Positions 61,935 through 64,000 of a stretch of DNA of 64,000 nt are shown here, piece after piece. The notes beneath the pieces were generated by a model. The model made no database searches and was not told the origin of the DNA. It saw nothing but the letters and a program-made list of their open reading frames with translations. The position numbers and the translations under genes are program-made. Where the stretch lies: NCBI GenBank assembly GCA_028282595.1, contig JANQHQ010000004.1:17620-81619 (forward strand), given 5' to 3'. Origin of the DNA: Chlorobium sp. Lineage in GTDB: Bacteria; Bacteroidota; Chlorobiia; Chlorobiales; Chlorobiaceae. Every line of letters starts with the position of its first letter. The stretch's first letter is position 1.

Positions 61935-62339
61935 ATGAGCGCGACAAATCAGGATAAAGAGGTCCTGCTCTCCCGGCTCGTCGAGATCGATGATGAAATC
62001 GGCAATCTCGAACGAGAACTGAACGAGGCCAAATCAATCGAGTCCAATCCCGCGGAAAGAGACAAAGCCAACGACGTTATCGAGAAGGAGGTTCTCAACA
62101 AGGAAAATGAAAAACTGAGAATCCAGGTTCTTGTCGGTCAGAAGCCGGCCGGGGAAGATCTCGAAAAAGCACGCCAACTCGCCGGCAGCAGATCGCTCAA
62201 GATCGAAAGCGAGACCATTCTTCAAAACGCGAATCTGACCACGCGGAGCGGATGCGGCGGCGGAGTCTGCCTGACGGGCTGTACGACCTGCTACATGTGC
62301 GTAAAGGAACAGCTGGTAGGAAACGTTCCCCTGCTGTAA
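61935..62339 (+). CDS. Cys-rich peptide precursor (RiPP-type)
   Basis: 134 residues. The first 100 are charged and helical, with coiled-coil character (VEIDDEIGNLERELNEAKSI; NKENEKLRIQVLV) and no Cys. The last 28 hold five Cys at 107, 112, 116, 119 and 122 (SGCGGGVCLTGCTTCYMCV) and end in a hydrophobic tail. A long Cys-free leader with a Gly/Thr/Cys core is the layout of ribosomally made, post-translationally modified peptides. A strong AGGAGG site lies 6 nt before the ATG. The radical SAM gene follows 12 bp later. The class and final product are unknown. Confidence 0.75.
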   Translation: MSATNQDKEVLLSRLVEIDDEIGNLERELNEAKSIESNPAERDKANDVIEKEVLNKENEKLRIQVLVGQKPAGEDLEKARQLAGSRSLKIESETILQNANLTTRSGCGGGVCLTGCTTCYMCVKEQLVGNVPLL

Positions 62340-62351
62340 CCGGCCCCTTCC

Positions 62352-63815
62352 ATGCTGAAGGCGACGGAATTGCGGGATAGCGATATTCTGGTGGTTTCGC
62401 CGGAATACCGCATCAGGCCAAATGCCTACAACAGCATCATCTATCCGTTCGATGCCGAAGACGCCTCAAGCTGGAGAAGCATGCCTGCCGTTGCTGGAGT
62501 GGCGCTGACGCTCCTTGACGGCAGGCGCACCAATCTCGAGGTCGCGAAAGAGCTTGAATCGCTTCTCGGCCTCGATATCGAACAGTCGAAAGCGCTGCTC
62601 GGCTTTCTGGTCTCTCACTCCAACAGCGAACCCGGCAAGGAATACCTCTGCCGCTACACACCGGGCAACGGGACGCAATCTTTTTCGACCTACCCGACCC
62701 TGAGGTTTCTTGAAAAACTCAAAGGCAATTCCCTGACGGATATTCCGCAGGGAGCGAAACTCGAGGCTCCCCTCACGCTCATTCTCATGCCCACCAACAA
62801 CTGCGACGTCAGTTGCAGATACTGCTACGCCGAGAAAAACGGACCGCAGCCGAACGACATGCTCTCTCTTTCACGGTGGTTCGAGATCATTGACGAGGCG
62901 GCCTCCCTTGAAATCCACGCCCACACCTTCAGCGGGGGCGATCCGTTGACCTACCCCGGAATCGACCTGCTGTTCGAGAGAATGGCGCTCTACGGCATGA
63001 AGTTTCTGCTGCCGACAAAGTCTTTCGTATCGAAGGAACTGGCGGCACGGTTCAGCGACATAGGCATGCAAGAGCTGGTGACGATTCAGATAAGCGTCGA
63101 CGGTGTGAGTCGCGCTATCGATGAGCTTGTCGGGCTGGCGGATTACGCAAATCGCGCGTTCACCTCGATAAAAAACCTTGTCGAGGAAGGCTTTTACGTC
63201 AGAACAAACACGGTTTGCACTCCGTTAAACTATCGTGAAATGCCCGATCTTGTCCGAAAGCTTCACGATCTGGGGGTCAAACGGGCGAGCATCACCAACT
63301 ACGCACGGTCGTTTTACCGTCATGACGATTCGCTCTTTCTCGACGAGGAACAGATCAGGTGGGTCAACGAACGGGTTTCCATGGCCGGATCGGCCCTGCA
63401 CTGGAACGATCTCCGGGCAAACGCGGCGATACGGGACTTTTCCGTTCCCGACCGCGAAGAGCAGCTTGCCGGCTGGAAAGACCGCTCTTACTGTTCGGGC
63501 GGCAAATCCTGTATGGTTATCACCCCGAACGGGGATGTCGTGCTCTGCGAACAGGTTCCTCAACGAGCGCCTTTTGTCGTGGGGTCGCTACGGGACCGAT
63601 CGATCACGGATGTCTGGAATTCCCCTGAAATAGATGCGTTCGTTCACCCTCCGAGGGAGCTGTTCAAAGGGACCGAGTGTGAAGAGTGCGATGAATTCGA
63701 CGAATGCCATGCGGTATACGGACGCTGTTTTCGCGACGCCTATTTCACCTATCGCAATCTCTACTCTCCCTCCCCGAACTGCCCGAAAGCTCCCCCGGGC
63801 TTCCGCATGAGCTGA
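62352..63815 (+). CDS. Radical SAM/SPASM peptide maturase
   Basis: 487 residues in three parts. Residues about 20-105 (DGRRTNLEVAKELESLLGLD) look like a PqqD-type precursor recognition element. The radical SAM domain has Cys151, Cys155 and Cys158 (NNCDVSCRYCYAE) followed by FSGGDPLTYPG. The C-terminal SPASM domain has the auxiliary-cluster cysteines (YCSGGKSCMVITPNGDVVLC; CEECDEFDEC; GRCFRD). Such enzymes form thioether or C-C links in RiPP precursors. It is coupled to the Cys-rich precursor gene. The weak ribosome-binding site suggests translation linked to the precursor. Confidence 0.88.
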   Translation: MLKATELRDSDILVVSPEYRIRPNAYNSIIYPFDAEDASSWRSMPAVAGVALTLLDGRRTNLEVAKELESLLGLDIEQSKALLGFLVSHSNSEPGKEYLCRYTPGNGTQSFSTYPTLRFLEKLKGNSLTDIPQGAKLEAPLTLILMPTNNCDVSCRYCYAEKNGPQPNDMLSLSRWFEIIDEAASLEIHAHTFSGGDPLTYPGIDLLFERMALYGMKFLLPTKSFVSKELAARFSDIGMQELVTIQISVDGVSRAIDELVGLADYANRAFTSIKNLVEEGFYVRTNTVCTPLNYREMPDLVRKLHDLGVKRASITNYARSFYRHDDSLFLDEEQIRWVNERVSMAGSALHWNDLRANAAIRDFSVPDREEQLAGWKDRSYCSGGKSCMVITPNGDVVLCEQVPQRAPFVVGSLRDRSITDVWNSPEIDAFVHPPRELFKGTECEECDEFDECHAVYGRCFRDAYFTYRNLYSPSPNCPKAPPGFRMS

Positions 63816-63925
63816 CTCCGTCCGTCGGGGCATAACGCCAAACAGCCGGCTGTACTCCTGTCAACCGGCCGGGGGCACTAACGACTTCCGGGAAAATCAG
63901 ATATTTTCTGGCGTGGGAGAGTGGC

Positions 63926-64000
63926 CTATCTCAGATCGTCGTAGCCGTGACGGTATACTGTCCGCCCGTGTGGCTGCCCGAACACGTCGTCTTCGAAAAA
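63926..64000 (-). CDS. C-terminal end of an unidentified gene (partial)
   Basis: A frame open from the window edge to a TAG at 63926-63928 encodes the last 24 residues (ending YRHGYDDLR). It would be convergent with the radical SAM gene. Too short to identify, and it may be spurious. The 110 bp between the two contain GC-rich inverted repeats (CAGCCGGCTG) without a clear T run. Confidence 0.3.
   Translation of the reverse strand, partial: FFEDDVFGQPHGRTVYRHGYDDLR

Noticed and set aside
61738..61938. Small 66-codon frame just before the peptide precursor gene
   Set aside because: Low-complexity Phe-rich translation of an AT-rich stretch; it overlaps the strong ribosome-binding site of the precursor and has none itself.

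Overview
The window reads as a chromosome segment from a green sulfur bacterium (Chlorobiaceae) or close relative. The evidence is the GC-rich, densely packed housekeeping set (glmS, pyrF, ftsH, dxr, rseP, prfA, recQ, GTP-type pckG), the atpD-atpC pair standing apart from other ATP synthase genes, a complete Mrp antiporter operon, and a sulfite-oxidation (SoeABC-like) operon with TauE/SafE exporters and DsrE proteins. The genus cannot be fixed from the sequence alone, and no photosynthesis genes lie in the window.

Layout. 0-15 kb: housekeeping genes on both strands (RNA-binding protein, SDR enzymes, glmS, pyrF, ftsH, acylphosphatase, tRNA-Val, dxr, rseP, prfA, nitroreductase) and a small entericidin-like lipoprotein at 14817-14951. 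15.9-28.9 kb: an ion-homeostasis block with TrkA/TrkH potassium uptake, a KefB-type antiporter with its flavoprotein partner, and a seven-gene Mrp (MnhA-G) Na+/H+ antiporter operon with overlapping start and stop codons. 28.9-35 kb: two paralogous RodZ-like HTH membrane proteins, one ending in a DUF2914 domain and the other in a TonB C-terminal domain, then an ArsS-like radical SAM enzyme and RecQ.

35.4-52.3 kb: an accessory sulfur/carbon island, all on the minus strand. In transcription order it holds a fused SoeBC subunit, SoeA, a TauE/SafE exporter, a small membrane protein, a broken dsrE copy, CooC, an ABC importer (binding protein, permease, two different ATPases), a diheme cytochrome c, a nickel CO dehydrogenase-like CooS, a thioredoxin-fold protein, a second TauE/SafE exporter and an intact dsrE. 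Related AT-rich palindromes lie upstream of soeBC, the broken dsrE and the intact dsrE, which suggests one regulator. CooS lacks one expected C-cluster cysteine. The two ATPases carry complementary defects, which predicts an asymmetric heterodimer.

52.5-58.9 kb: dodecin, pckG, a TlpA-like thioredoxin, tRNA-Thr, atpDC, LD-carboxypeptidase and clpS. 58.9-61.5 kb: an outer-membrane barrel candidate coupled to a protein with two tandem acyl-carrier-like repeats, and a small membrane protein. 61.9-63.8 kb: a Cys-rich peptide precursor followed by a radical SAM/SPASM maturase, probably a RiPP locus continuing beyond the window.

Three small non-coding elements with terminal inverted repeats and 4-bp flanking direct repeats (13540-13687, 18808-18919, 60869-61032) form a MITE-like family. 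A solo end (14643-14678) belongs to it too.
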